64,000 bases of DNA from Membranipora membranacea (lineage: Eukaryota; Bryozoa; Gymnolaemata; Cheilostomatida; Membraniporidae): contig OU612067.1 in assembly GCA_914767715.1 (NCBI GenBank), positions 14,699,001-14,763,000 of the forward strand. The letters run 5' to 3'. Position numbers and translations under genes: made by a program. Positions 11,305-25,300 of this stretch are shown piece by piece (position 1 is the stretch's first letter; each line of letters opens with the position of its first letter). The notes below the pieces were generated by a model that worked only from the letters and a program-made list of their open reading frames with translations, did no database searches and had not been told where the DNA came from.

Positions 11305-14300
11305 TCAGTGGCATTCATTACTAAACACATCACAATGAAAAGCCGCTAACATCACCAAAGTCCAGAGTATATCATCAACATCATTATCATATTTTTCGCT
11401 TGAATCACTATGGATGCTGTTTGTTGTACACTTTTGTTTTGAGACAACTACATGACATATCAAGTCAGATATAAAGAATATCTACAAAACAAACCGTAAC
11501 CAAACTGGTTAAGTAGGGTTCTCAGTTCTCACAACATCAATATGAATATTGGAGAAAAATGTAAGTGGATCTCTCTGGATTGCATTCGGAACAAATACAA
11601 AATTTCATTCCAAATCTAAATCCTCTTACATTTCATATCAAACCTGGTGACATTTATAAAATAAAAAAATTAGAATGATATTACTCAGTGAAGTGGCTAT
11701 GTCATACATTGACAAACATGACTTACCAATTCAGCACCTCATGTTAATAAGACACCACTTAATAGTCTAAGGATATTATCATAATTATGATATAATATTA
11801 TATATTATCATATTATTATAGTGATACGCCGAGGATGATACAGGAGGAGATAACCACTTATACGTATTATACCTGAGCTACCAGCGAGACGAGTGAGAGA
11901 GCAGAGTAGAAGTTAACATTAGCTGATCCAGAGTAGATCCATAGATGATAGAATATAGGTGATAGGATCACGCACCAGATGTACATGTTAGTTACTATAA
12001 ATGTGATCCTCATATCTAAAATTAAAAACAAATATACCATTATGATGTATGTAATGTATGCATGCTTTATTATCATTCCTCCTCATAATATACTAGTCAA
12101 TATTTTCATGAGTGCAAGTCATAAAGTTTTGTCAGGGTAGATAATAAATAGATCAAATTTAAATTTGAGGAAAATCCTGATTATTCTGATGTTACATTTT
12201 GCCAACATTAGAGTCAGATTCCTGCCTGTTGTGTAAGTGATGTCACACTTAGTTCTTTGTTTGAGTTTTTGCAATTATATGATGCATAAAAAAAAATTTG
12301 ATCAACACAAAGCAATAATTTTACTTGATTTCATAGGAATTTGACAACCTGCCAAGCATTTTTACACAGTCCAATGACAATAAATGTCAGAACTTATATC
12401 CAAATTGCCATCATTATCACAATTTCACAGTTATAATGATTCAATTTCCATGAATTTCACAACTATCATGATTTAATTAACTTAGCTAAAAGTACTTAGA
12501 TATTATCTCATGCATAACAGGGAAATTACACTACAAAGGATGCAAAAAAAGAAAGTTATTACTGACATGAGCTCACAAAGCATAACATACTTACATGTTG
12601 TAGCAAAACTCCAGCAAGGCAAAAGGGCAAGATAAAATCCTACATCTGCATATTCGGGATAGGATTTAAATATCGCCACAATCACTATGAGAGTGTATAA
12701 CAGGAATGCTGGATGATGGCTGCAAAAAAAACATAAACAATGTGATAATGACTCGTCATTTAATACATAGATGTCATACAAACAGTAATTATTGAGTGAA
12801 TTCGGAATGTTCTATCTATTTTTTTGTAAAGCTTTTTATCATAGTTTTTTACATCCAAATGAAGACATTTTCCTTCTTTCTAATGTGTAAATTCTGATCT
12901 GTCACATATTTTTTGCAGTCCATATTACATCTGATCCTGTAACTGCAGTACCAAACAGAACTGAGACTGTGTTTTGTATTCCAGCATCAAATAAATGAAC
13001 ATAATCGCAAAAGAAGACACTTTGACATTTCAAAAGTTCATAAAATAGGGAAACTCATTATCATGGTAGGTAGAAGTTGGCTATGACAAGGAATCAATTC
13101 AGATTACATACAAATTATACAGTTTATCTCAAATACGGGAGTTGTCATCTCTCTGAGGTTAAGGTTCAGAGAGTTGACAACTCCCATTTGCTCCACCAAT
13201 TTCTAATTAGACATATCAGTCTGCTTGTATAGGATTTTAGAGTTTATCAAATGATTATTATAGCAGGACTGGGACCTGTCCAAGGGCATTTATTAACCCT
13301 GCAGCATGAGATACAATGTATTATGAGTTTAGAAGGACATGTGATAAAATGATATGACAAGATCCTTGACACGATAGATAATGATAAGAGTACATAGATT
13401 GCAAACTTACACTCAACTAAACACCGGTTGCTATCCATTCATACAATGTTTGTGTCATGACAGATTGCTTTGTTGTTACTGACCTTAGTTTTATGGCAAG
13501 TGGAATGGTATAGATGAATGCGTTCACTTGGAATACTATGAGAAAGAACTGCTCGAAATGTGTGAACATTTCAGTGAGGAAATACCAGAATACTCCCATG
13601 TTAGGAGTCAGCTCCGGCACGCTTAGCTTATAAACAAATAGATGACCCCAGTTATTTCATACGGTGGCTGAAGTTAGCCTGGGCAGGCTGTCAGGGGTGG
13701 GTGGTGTCCCCCCCACCCACCCCTGACAGCCTGCCAAGGCTAGGCTGAAGTACTAAGATATGCATGTGATGTTAACTATTTCTAAATAATGTCTTCTTTG
13801 TACTGTCATTCTGGCATGTCTGCTCGACTGTGAATATGACAATTGAAATGATCAAGTATTAAACAAATATTCAGCTTTACAGATATCCAGTGATTTCATG
13901 GTACATTTGATTGAATTTCAAGTTTATTTAGGTTTATTTGAGTAACAGAGAACCTGTTGATATCGTTAATCTGGAGGGGGGGGGATTCAGCTGTTAGGAG
14001 CACACAAGTATCCAGACACATCGGGTTAGAATCCTATTGCGGTGCAGTGATAAATGTGTGCTAAAATCTGAAAGCTACGGAAGTGAAACCTCTCCAAAAG
14101 AAATGATCTTATCCTAACATCGTTTGGAGATGAGTGATAGAACTTGCGAATTTTCCAGCTGACAGAACTTTTGTGACTTACATGAAACCATAAGTAGATC
14201 CGAGGAAATCCCAGGAGCCATGCAGAGTCTGTGAGTAATATAACAGTGAGGCGAGCCATGCAGCAGTCAGGATAACAGTCAGTGAGATGGAGGAGAGAGC

Positions 14301-16994
14301 CTTCCTGCTGGTGTAACGTACCACTCCTAACATATCTCTCTGTGTGCCAGAAAAATTACAAACATCATATGCCATTCTGTGATGAATACAAAAATTGTGC
14401 CTAAACCTACATACATATAGCTACCATAAACATTTGAAAACTGGCCTATCACGGACCAATATTTTGGGCTAGTAAATTGTAAATTTAATTCAAAATAATT
14501 GCATCATTGGCATTATATGTTGCAAAAAAACCAAAATTGGGAGGCTGGGTCAGCTATTGTTGATTTAGCACCCACACGCGGGTGAACTAAAACGAAGGTC
14601 GAAACCAAGGAGGAAATTTGATCTAATATAACCATATTTGGTATTAACACATCACAAATTTTATATTTTTTCGTATTGGACTCATAAGGGAAAGGACACG
14701 CCTTTCTCAAACATTATGACATAAATTACTTTGTCATATTGTTAGTCATGTCATGACATGACTTAGTAATGCAAGGAGTTCTTGTGTCACATTGCAGGGC
14801 CATGATGACCATATGTTTGTCTATATTGGAGGTTAATCTCATTCCCATGTTACGCCCAACTCCAAAATTTGCACGGCTTAACTCCATGGAAACACAGTGA
14901 TTTTATGATGACTTCAGCCAACAAACAGTAGAGGTAGAGTTACCTGCACCAAGCAGAGAGCGACTGGCACAATCAGCATGATGGAGTTAAAGTTCTGATA
15001 AGCTAACAATGCGAGCAGCAAAGTAGACCCAAATCTCCAACCTGAAAATATAATACCGATCAGCCCTTATAAAACAATACAAATAGTTGTTAACTATTTT
15101 ATAAAGCAAGTTATGAGAATGGTCAATGTCTTCAGGTGCTTATATGAAGCGGACTAAAAAAACTACCTTATAACCTGAATGTGAATATAGACTAATGGTG
15201 GGTCCCAAAAACTTAACTATTAAATAATTGGTCATCATCACCATTGTCAGTGTTTTCACACCTATCAAGGACTGTCATGTCAATAAAATATCATAAAAGA
15301 AGTGAGCACAACACAAATAGCTGAATCATTCCTACCTTTTATTGTGAGAATGATCATGTAGGCCATGATGATATTATCAAACACTGCAGTGGATTTCGCA
15401 ATACAAGCAGCGAGTGAGTAGGGGTTGAAGAGGTACATAGCAGCTGTATATACAAATACACATCTAAAAGACCTGTCTGTTAGAAGTTTTTCTTCACCAC
15501 AGTTTTTGTGGTAATTTGGACGGCTTTTCTGCTGCAGCAATAGCTGAAAAATAGAGAACACATTTAGAAGTCGAGGACTTGGGTAATTAAATACCTGGTC
15601 TTCATTAGACCAAGTTTGGTCCATTTGCCTGCATTCTGAGCTGCTCCCAATCCACTGGTCTCGCCGCAGTAACCAGTGGAAGGAGAGAGAGAGGTTGTTT
15701 TATTGCTTGTCATCAATGATGAAGCAAAATTATAGTGACTGTCAGAAGGCGTTATCATTTAGGAGTCAACTGGAATGCAGGCGATCGGATTAAACTTGAT
15801 CTAGGTCTTCACAGGAGCACAATTATTAATCAATAACACCTAAAACAGGAAGTTATAAAACTTGATTAATACCAATGACCAGTTCGATATTGGGTTCTTC
15901 GATATTGGTTTCTTAGAACTCTTAGACCTAGCAGGATAATGAGTGTAATATGTCATGTAGGGTCAAGGCAAGGGATAATCACTCATTTCTCAAGATACAA
16001 CAATCATTTAATGATGTTGATGATTATACAAAAACAATTCACTCCATGAGGCTTACCATAGATCTGCCTGTCTCCCTGGCAGCCAAACCAATCATCACAG
16101 CAGCTATCAGGTCAAACAACTACACAAATTTTCAGATGTTCTAGTATATTAGTCATATCGTCATTAGGACATCAAACTCTCTAAACCAGAGGTTCCCATA
16201 TTTAAATCTGATTCTTTATGGGAACTCAATATTAATGCTAACAGGACTGTGTTTGTAATGATCACTTAGTATACAAACTACTGACCTTCAAAGTAATGGC
16301 AGGGGCCTAAAGTTGATCTATCTACTATTCAGAGGATCGATAGATCAGTCTGAAATAAAGCATTGGGAAGAGGGGGCAAGCTGGACAGCCATTCGGGTGC
16401 TCAAGTAGTTATATAGACTCAGACTCTTTTAATTACCTGGGTATGCGGAAATCATACTCACCACAAATATTTGGGGTACAACTCTATTCCATCCTTGCTC
16501 CAAATAGTCGACAAAACTGAGCATAATAGGGCTCTAAAAGTGAAGAGAGTATTAGATGCTTCACAACATTAAATAAATCAATTCTGTTGAGATGTAGGAC
16601 ATCACATGCACGCCATCGCATTATTGGTATGTACTTTGTAGTCTAAGCAAACCCACAACAGACTAAATAAGATAGCAGTCTATTGGTAAATCCATCAAAG
16701 ACAGTTTAAAAAGGCCCTGTGTTTATAATGGCATAACATCTAAAACTTTTGATACAGGTAGGTATAAAACTCTGTCTTAATCTTTGGCATCCTGCATAAG
16801 TTTCTTATACAGGATGCCAAAGATTTTTACGTAGTTTTATACCTACCACTATCAAAGTCAAGTAGGGGAATTCTTGACACTAAGGAATGAGACACTGAGC
16901 AGGACATAATCAGGCTCATCGCTTCTCACCTGATGAAACACATCACCATCGTTGGGGGATATACCATGGCGTTTCAGGTACAAGCCTTCTGTTA
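11305..16994 (-). CDS. PIGU: PIGU, GPI-transamidase subunit (Cdc91 family)
   Basis: ER multispanning subunit of the complex that attaches GPI anchors to proteins. Minus-strand exons, 5' to 3': 16930-16994, 16462-16533, 16057-16119, 15336-15443, 14944-15041, 14182-14339, 13484-13621, 12595-12719, 11873-12015 and 11305-11481 (ending in TGA). Family landmarks read in order are [95 protein letters not shown], and IFFISD. Phases agree at most joins, including TIKG at 15336/15041 and LVQ/RDM at 14944/14339. The listed exons give about 380 residues against about 435 in human PIGU. The missing parts are the first exon and one linking exon between 15,444 and 16,056. The C-terminal tail beyond ISD does not resemble the human tail. 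The donor after 11873 is GTATAA, which is slightly unusual. Confidence 0.9.
13137..13185. repeat. Short hairpin repeat
   Basis: GGGAGTTGTCATCTCTCTGA and TCAGAGAGTTGACAACTCCC are near-perfect inverted arms of 20 bp separated by about 9 bp. The repeat is intronic in PIGU. GTTGTC/GACAAC arms recur elsewhere (5350-5377, 8751-8781), suggesting a small repeat family. Confidence 0.75.
13675..13746. repeat. GC-rich hairpin repeat
   Basis: AGCCTGGGCAGGCTGTCAGG with GGGTGGGTGG on the left is mirrored by CCACCCACCC and CTGACAGCCTGCC on the right. This is a strong stem with a C-rich loop in a PIGU intron, and its base composition is unlike the AT-rich surroundings. Confidence 0.8.
16757..16848. repeat. 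Inverted repeat, about 38-bp arms
   Basis: GGTAGGTATAAAACT with CTTTGGCATCCTG on the left is mirrored by CAGGATGCCAAAG and AGTTTTATACCTACC on the right. It lies in a PIGU intron and is a MITE-like hairpin. Confidence 0.8.
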
Positions 16995-18598
16995 CTGCAA
17001 TCACAAACATAATTTTTGAAACATCAAAAAGATAAGTCTAAGGCTCAAACTTTTGTAATAGAAATGGCTCCCAAATCTTTATCAGAGAAGATCTACCTTT
17101 CCATCAATCAGTGTACAGATTGGGTATAAGACCTCTGACAGCCCTTATCCTAGGTCAAGGGAATAACATGTATTTTCCAAGTTAGAGAGTGGGGTTTGAC
17201 TCTAGCGCAATAGATATGCACATAACCTAAGGAACCATAGCCTACGTGTTATAATATACTAGCCCTCTTTCTCTATACAATACAGTATGACACTTGTTTG
17301 CTGATGCTCTCATCAAGGAGTAACACTCTGTTCCTCCTTGCTTCTTATACTCAGTCATTTGTTATCACATACAATATTGTCATACCATAGCTGCTAAGAT
17401 GGCATCTATTTCTATAAGTGCCCAGCCAGGCAGAGAAATTAGCAAACCATTTTTGTTTGAAAAGCACAGAGAGAATGACCATATCCAGACTAATCATACT
17501 GTTAGTTTGGGTGTAGGTTGTGAATCACAGACTCATTCCATTTAGTTATCCTGTTGTCATACTCAACTTCAACTCAGGCTGTTGTTGATTGATTGACTTG
17601 AATTGATCTGATGGGACACACTAAAAACTCGATTCACTATAACAAAAAAATCACCTGACTGAATATAGCTATGAAATTAGTAATCAAGATTACTAGGGGC
17701 TTTAGCTGTGTCTGAAAAGCATACCTTTCGGATGACATCATTGTCAGGGGTGAGAAGCTGACCCAGTTTCATCAGAGTTCTTGATCGCGTTCAGTTCCGT
17801 CGGTCCCTTTTTTTGCGATATATTGTAGTTTACCGATCTGTAATAATCAGTGTAGTTTACACGACCCAACAAAGATTCAATCACAGTCGCTTGCTCTGTC
17901 ATCCCTACTTCTCTAGATTGACAAATGGTGTTTGACTTTGTGACCATTCTGCGCATGCTCAGCACACCAGGAATTTTCAGGGGTGTTCAGTGAGAGAGGA
18001 GGTGGGGCCCGCCGCAGGGGAAATTTTTTTGGAGTCTTAATAAGTTAGTGTTATATTTTCCACCCAACCAACCCTGCAGCTTTGTATCATAGTTTTCACC
18101 CAGCCTACCCAGAAATATCAACCAATATACCCAACAGGCGAACACATCTGACTAAAAGAAAACATGAAGTGTGCCCAAAATGGTAGTAGGAACTATGGCA
18201 ATTAATTCAACTGTTTCAGGCTATCTGGGGGTTGTATAAGCAATAATTTGTCCAGCTTGAGAATTCTATTCAGCCGAAAGATTGCGTTGAGGCTCTCATA
18301 AATAACATACCTGCAATAAAGCTTCAAACTAGTGGTTGAATCGAACACAGAGCTCAAAAATGTTCAGAAGTGTTGGAACTTAGCCGATTGCAGTGAAATC
18401 CATCAGAAACAAAGATTGATAAGCAGATACATGTATCAGGGAGTAAGTTGGAATCTGGCCAAGCCAACAGATATTATTATTTCTGAAATTTAACAAAATG
18501 GCACCTTTATATTAAATTTAGTGAAATTATTGTGAACTTTGCAATATAGATCAGTCAGTAAATTGCCTAAAGATTCCAGTTTCAGTCATTGTTATCAG
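16995..18598. other. Region upstream of PIGU; first exon not resolved
   Basis: The first coding exon of PIGU should lie here on the minus strand, but I could not place it with correct phase. A 73-codon minus-strand frame (17744-17965) and an overlapping short frame ending in LLTPDNDVIRK before a GTATGC donor at about 17,725 are unassigned. Confidence 0.4.
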
Positions 18599-19393
18599 CT
18601 ACATTAATAGAGAGGCCAGCTCCATGCGTCGTGGTTGCAGCCTAGTGAATGTATCATAGACCTGATCAATATCTATTGCAAGGTCGCAGTGGATGTTGAT
18701 CAGAGCCAGAGAGTCGAGCCTTTCTGGCATCTGAGTTCTGCGTAGGTAGGTGTTGAGCCTCCGGAGAGTGCTAAAGGAGCGCTCACACTCGCATGTAGTT
18801 ACTGGCAATGTGGCTGCGATCTGTAGGAGGGTATTTATATTAGGATATATATCAGGGTCGGCCTGGTGCAGAGCATTTGTGACATTACTCGGACCTACCT
18901 GGGACCGCATCTCCCACCTTTGGTATTCATTGGTGATGAATACAGGTGATTGGAGGTCCTCCACATAGAGCTCAGTCAGGTCTCTTAGCTCCTGACTGGT
19001 AAGACTTCCCTCAACCAGTTTCAGCAGAGAGGCTGCAGTTTCTGACATTCCTATCAACATACAATACCAAATAAATAAATCATCTATCTTAATGTTTGAA
19101 ACCATTTTAATAACTCATTACTCAAGTTTGATAGGTATGTCAGTGTGAGAAATACATGCACTAGCTGGTATGTTGGTCAGTAAAGTCGGGAATAACTCAC
19201 GAGTGAACTGGCTGTCTAACTCCGAGAGAAGGTGGTCCAGGAAGGGAGTGTACACATTGATCTGATAATAAGTTAGGAGTGAGGTACTAGGGGTGTTATT
19301 CCGGTTAGCCATCCGCCCGCAAATCCTCGGTACTGTGGGGGAAACCCCTGCCATCTCAGAGAGACCTATCGCTATTTCATACCAGCTTGTCAC
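18599..19393 (-). pseudogene. hAT-superfamily transposase remnant with C-terminal dimerisation domain
   Basis: Two minus-strand open blocks (19118-19393, then 18599-19105) read as the 3' half of an animal hAT transposase of the type also found in P52rIPK and ZMYM1-like proteins. The upstream block has the RICGRMANRNNTPS stretch. The downstream block has the dimerisation signature CECERSFSTLRRLNTYLRR and LALINIH. They are broken by a stop and a short gap around 19,050-19,118, which may be a small intron or a disruption. No zinc-finger N-terminus, DDE catalytic core or terminal inverted repeats were seen, so this is a 5'-truncated relic. Confidence 0.85.
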
Positions 19394-22345
19394 ATGTTTA
19401 TCATCTACATCAATCCAAAAGAAACACTGATATAATTGTCAAAACCAAGAGTAAAACTCACAGCAGTCAGATAGAGTCACAGTGCATATTGTAAGAAACA
19501 GCAATGCAGTGACCGACTGAAGCAGTGACTGACTGAGTCATCTACTAGTAGTACTACTAGAGTGACATGGTACACACAGCAGGCATCATCACAGTCAGAT
19601 CAGAACAAAACACATGATACAAAATAATGATGATCAACATTTCTTTATTTGTTGTACCAATCAGCAAAGAGATATGGAGTTCAAGAATTTGCTACATACT
19701 TGGTGTTCTGTCTCTTTGGCTGGGGCTGGAAGAAGAATTCTAGTATGTTCTTGTTTTTAACAGGAGCTTTCCTGTTCTGTTGGTCCAAGCCCTTTGTTGG
19801 TCCTTTCTTTTCCCCATCTTTTTTGTGTTTTCTCAGATGTGATGAATTTGTTAGCCAAACAAGTCAAAGTCAAATCATTGTGAATGAATGGGAGTTGTGA
19901 ACACCCCCAACCTAATTATTATCTTATCAAACCCAAAACATGGGTTATTACAGTGAGTGCATTATGCACATTTGTATTTTTTAGCATGACAATTGAATTA
20001 GGAAAGACAACTCTATCAACTTCAAAAGATTCTAAAAAAAATCTTTTTTTTGATGTGCTCAGGGGTGTTCGTTTGCACAGGCTGAACCCGAACCCCCCTA
20101 CTGACGCCCATGACATCAACTGCCTGACTGAGACTGAATTCATGGAGTGCTCGTGGCTGTTTTTGTGAGTAAACTTAAGAAATTAGCATGTGTATCAATC
20201 TTTAATATGCTAGTGTCACTGAATAGTACAATAGTACAATTCAATGGCTAGTGTACATGACTGTAGTGTAGCAGTAGGGCAAACAAACAAAAACAACTTC
20301 TCAATACCCAAAGAGCTGAGTTCATTGTGCAATGCACTATACCTAAATCACAATGAGTATATACAGAGCACTTCAGCGTTTCATTGATGAACACCGTGAG
20401 AATGGACAAGAAAAAATTTGCTAATGAGGGCGGGTCACTGTCGGACAGCAGAAGACATCCCCATTCTCTCACAGTAGCACAGCGATAACGTTGATGATTC
20501 TTTTTATTTCATACAGATTCAGGGATTGAGTAGACAATGTTGGAGAAGAAGATGAGATACATGAGACATTCCAAAGTGAGGCTCGTATAAGTGCTTTATG
20601 AGTACATGAGTATTTAAAAGTTTGTAGATTGGTTCAATGTGTGGTCTTGTGACCTGTGACTTGAAAATGGCCAAAGAAAGCCTCATGATACCTAAAAAAA
20701 CTCTGTGTTATATGGTGCGTAGTAGTAGTAGTATGCCATTATTGTGCATGACTCGGGTGAGTATTTCGCACAGTTCTCAAGTTCTGCCTTAAAGAGTGTC
20801 AAGCACGATTGTATGGATAGAGAGGGACTGATCTAAAAGTATTGCTCAAAAATTGGCCTTTAATGGACTCAGTTTTAGATAGTATCATGTTGAGTCCTAT
20901 CTGGGATGAATGAATATTTTTTTAACACTGTGTCAGATTTCATGTAGTTATGTCCAATATCTGATTCGAGATTTTGTAATTTATTCCTAAATCTTAGTAA
21001 GTTTTATTGTCAGGATTCGTTTTTAATTCTTTCTCTATACTAGGGCTTATTTGACCGCCCTATTTATCAGGACAACACGAGCGCAGGTGGCTTGTATGGA
21101 GTAGTTACCTAATACCCTTACCCGCGTTGCTGGCTACACTTTTATTTCGAAGAGGCAGAGGGGTATCTTTATACCTCGTGCAAACACACAGTAGACCTGT
21201 ATTTACGGTCCTGATCCGAGCCGACCTGGCTAGGATGATTGGCTTGCCACTGCCAAATCAGAAATGACGGACGACGCCGGGAATCGAACCTGGATCTTAT
21301 TAAGATCACAAGTCCTTATCCAAAATCGTCAGACCACTCCTGACCCGATCTGCAGGTCTAAAAAATACAGTATTGATACAAGCGAACAAGTGTATGTTTA
21401 TCTAGTTGATAATGAAGTTTGCGCAAAACGCCGCGGGAGGGATCTACTAGGACATCTTCGGTAAAGTCATTGGCTGCAGTATTAGCTGGATGCCTCACAA
21501 ATTTATCATCACTATTTTATTTTACACTGTCACAATCTAAAAGGTTGTAATTCAGGCTTTTACTGTACCTTCGTTTACATCCTGCTGATAACGGCAGTCT
21601 AACTTATTGAGACTTCATGATAGCTGGCATACAAGCTTAGACGCATGCTAATAATCCTCTGTGTCATTGGTAAGTCATTGTATAATAAAACATAAGCGTA
21701 TAATTAAGTTTTGACTGGTAGCCTGGTTTGAAGACAAGCTATTCTGGTAAATTGTACAAAATGGGATAAACTGAACCATACCAATGCTGGTTGATTGAAT
21801 TGGATGCAGTGATGCACCTTCTTGATCCGTGATCACAACCAATGATTATTTATTTACCAGTTCTGAAAAAATCACTCCCTGGCAAGTCTTGAAAATAGGT
21901 GCATGCAAGGTGCTGGCGCTGATTGGGCGTTGAATGGGCAGCGTCATAGATAGTACCTTTTCCCTTCCTATAGTATTATCTAGTTAATGTGTTTTTACGA
22001 CATCGTAAGGTTTGGAATCTTACCACGATCCTGACGAGCCCTCTTGACAGCCTGAAAACCCTTCACAGGGTATTACAAAGCTATTTTGTGATGTCCTCTG
22101 AGCACCGTCGCCAAGTAATGGGCATCGCGCCATTCCAGACCTGATAACATAAATGTATTGCTAATTTCATGACTCTACCTGACTTATAATACTGAGAAAG
22201 AACATATAGCTTGAAGTGAATCAACTGGTCAACACAACTAGTGACAGTCTGGAAAAACATCAAAATCCTCATGATAGAAGGGCTAACAAGCAGGAACGGT
22301 CAGTACTTTATAGACTGATTGAGTGTATTTTCATTATTCATACAG
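19394..22345. other. Intergenic region with a SINE; upstream flank of the LRR gene
   Basis: Several short frames occur on both strands (for example 19649-20168 plus), but none shows a recognisable domain. The region holds one tRNA-derived SINE (21150-21345). The promoter of the LRR-caspase-like gene may be here, but I see no clear TATA element. Confidence 0.4.
21150..21345 (-). mobile_element. tRNA-derived SINE
   Basis: On the minus strand the head carries an A-box-like AGTGGTCTGACG near 21330 and an exact RNA polymerase III B-box GGTTCGATTCC (21280-21290). An unrelated tail follows. A diverged copy with the same block order is at 3105-3302. The spacing between boxes suits a class II (Ser/Leu-like) tRNA ancestor, which is an inference. 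Confidence 0.7.
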
Positions 22346-22370
22346 GGTGAGGGCTGTGAGTGATGAGACT

Positions 22371-25300
22371 ATGGCTGGTGTGGGAGACGAGATTGATCTG
22401 GAGGTTCACGATGGAGCAGATAGCCTGACAATGTCTTCAGATGAAAAACCAGTCACATCTCAAAAAGAAGCTTGTAAGTATATTTTAGTCACAGACAGTT
22501 TTTGTTTCAACTTGCCTAGTTGGGTTGATGAAGCTTTACAATAATTGCAAGGCAAGTTGAAACACAAAACACATTCACCTAAACCTTCACAAATTTTGGG
22601 TATTATTGCTATTCTCATGCACAAAGTTAAACTTGTGTCTGATGCTCAAATGACCCGGTGACGCATTTTATAGTTCGAACGCCAACATTGTATCTGTTTC
22701 AAACTGTCACAAACCCATCCGGTTGAATATATCACAGCCTGACGACTTTGTGGCAGCAAGCATTCATATTACAAACCCATCCAGAATGGCTTGTAATGCG
22801 TGAAATACCAACAGTGACTCCATCTAGATGGACTTGTGAAAGTTAATTTTGCTGTCTAAAAGTCAACTGGGTGCTTGTGCGCTCACTGGCAATTGCAAAA
22901 ATAGGTTTCCGGTTGGATTTTATCGCAGCGCTCCTCTCCGAATGCGTTTGGTATTATAATGTTTGCGGTTTCAAACCCACATTTTATGATGCTTGATATG
23001 AAGACCTAAGTCTCCTCAAGTATGGAAGTAGTCGTACTGTAAAGTTATGCGATCAGATTGTGACTGTTGTGCCTTCTCCAGTATCCGCACATGTGTTCAG
23101 CGATAAAAATATATCACACAACCAGCGCATAACAGCTTTAACAATATGGCTATAATTTTTTATTGTTTCATTAATACACAATGAGTTATCGGAATTGTTG
23201 AACCATCACGCCACTTTTCCTTATCAGTAAGTTCTAAGCAGACACTGAGGTGCCAATTTAGTTTGAAAGGTCTGTTATCAAAAGATTAGTGCAGCTGATC
23301 TAACATAGTTATCTACGTGTAGCAATAATTTTACAGTAATAATTTGTGAGCAGTCAAAAAGGCCAAAATCTGTCACACAAGAGTGGTTGGCATAGCTCTT
23401 TGGTATTACTGTAGAGATTTCAGTGACCTATATTATAACACTCAAATACTACTGCCAGTCAGAGAAATTACGCTCAGTGATTTCTGTGATAATATCTAAT
23501 AGAGGCTTCATGTCAAGCTAGATCTTTGGTATCATTACCCTAATTTTTATAATCATTTTTCCTTTGCCTTGCACCTCCACCAAACAGTGTTGTTCGCTCA
23601 GTGTGTATGAGGAGACAATTCTTAACAAGAACTTATGGCGTTGCGCCCATAGACAAAATGGTCTATGGTGATACCACTGACACTGTAGCCATGAACTTCA
23701 TCAACTTATAGTGAAAAATGTATTATGATTGAAATTCTTTCAAGCAATTGGAAAAAAAGTTGAAACCACAGCGACCTCACAGGCAAAAGTGTGCATATTG
23801 AATTCCGTATAGCTCAAAGCATAGTATTATGGGGCTGCAATCTTAGCGATATCTACGTAGTTACCGGCTTACTAGTTGACACTTTTGATGTCATCATCTA
23901 CTGCATTAATTTCATACCCTGATCTTGAAAATTGTGCAAGTTATTTGCCCAATGAGGTAAGAATTCTGAGATTAAAGCCTCAATTAGTTATCTTAGACTA
24001 CACTGAATTCAATGAGCACAAATTTGCCTGAGTTGAAGCAGTAGTTTGAATACTCTTTTTTTTTCACTCAGCCTCTGTGCTTATTGTGCTGTATGTCTCC
24101 TCTAGATTTCACAGATCGCTGAGCCAAACATTTGTATCATAAAGCCATAGACATCTAATATCAACCCTCTATCTCCTGCTCCGAAATAGGTACAGCAAAT
24201 AAATTTTGCACAGTTTTTTAGTGATGACGCTGGAAATGTTATTGATGGAAATAGACTGGTTAACATTGGTATCATAACCTTAATTATAATTATTATGTTT
24301 TCAGATTACAGTGTCTGGTATAGACATAGTTTGGAACCTGAGAACATCGACTTCCCGCAAGATGATGAGAACGTGCTTACCCGGTTATCCTTGTCCGATC
24401 TGACAGCTGCTACAAGTGGCCTCCATATCACACATATGATTATCAGAGGTGATATCCCACAAACTCTAAGTCAGTTAGCTCCTGATCTAAGATGCCTCAA
24501 ACCGAGAGAGATGCCACATTCTTATCAGCTACAAAGGTGAGTGTACCGTAGGTTTGCAAAGGATTTTAGAGTCATGTTGGAGATCTTGGTACAATGTGTG
24601 CGTTTTAGTGCATGATAGGTAAGCTCCCAAGTAACATGATAAGTGATATTGTAATGTGTAGGTAGAGGCGTCTAGAAGACAAGCAAACAGGGAAAAATTT
24701 GTTAGTAGCAAATAAATAAAAAATACAAACTTGTTAACACCTTAAGAACTCATTGCTTTAAAAGCAATGGTGACAAGGTTCGGTTGTTTCGATGATTTGG
24801 TACTGGGTAAAACATTGAAAAAATGTTTAACTTTAACCTGGCCTTGAGGCTTATAATTTATGGTTATCTTATCACTGTTTATGAATTATATAGTACAACG
24901 CGCCTCATTGCGAGTTATGCTAAATTCTATGATTTTGCCTATCATGGAAGAGCTTTAGTACCCATATCACCTGTGACAGGCTGGTAATTCCTCATTTGAC
25001 TTCACCTTGTCTTATTTTTTTATACAGTATTTGTTCACTGACAGCACTAGAGGAGTTAGATATAAGCGGCAATAAGAGGCTACAAACATTACCTGATGAT
25101 ATAGATACAATGAGGTCACTAAAGGTGATAAAGGCACTGGATTGTGATCTGTCTCATATACCTGATAGGTGAGTCATTTTTCTTTTATCAGTATCAGGCT
25201 AATTTATCATTTTAATCTGAAAGACTACGTAAAGGTCAAAGGAAGATATGGTCTGGCAGCTAGTTCTGCAGTCATCAAAAGTCATGTACTGAATTTAAGG

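Noticed and set aside
17725-17965. Importin-like first exon (short frame ending LLTPDNDVIRK before GTATGC) on the minus strand
   Set aside because: It resembles importin N-termini only over about 15 residues, no following importin exon was found, and its phase does not fit PIGU either.
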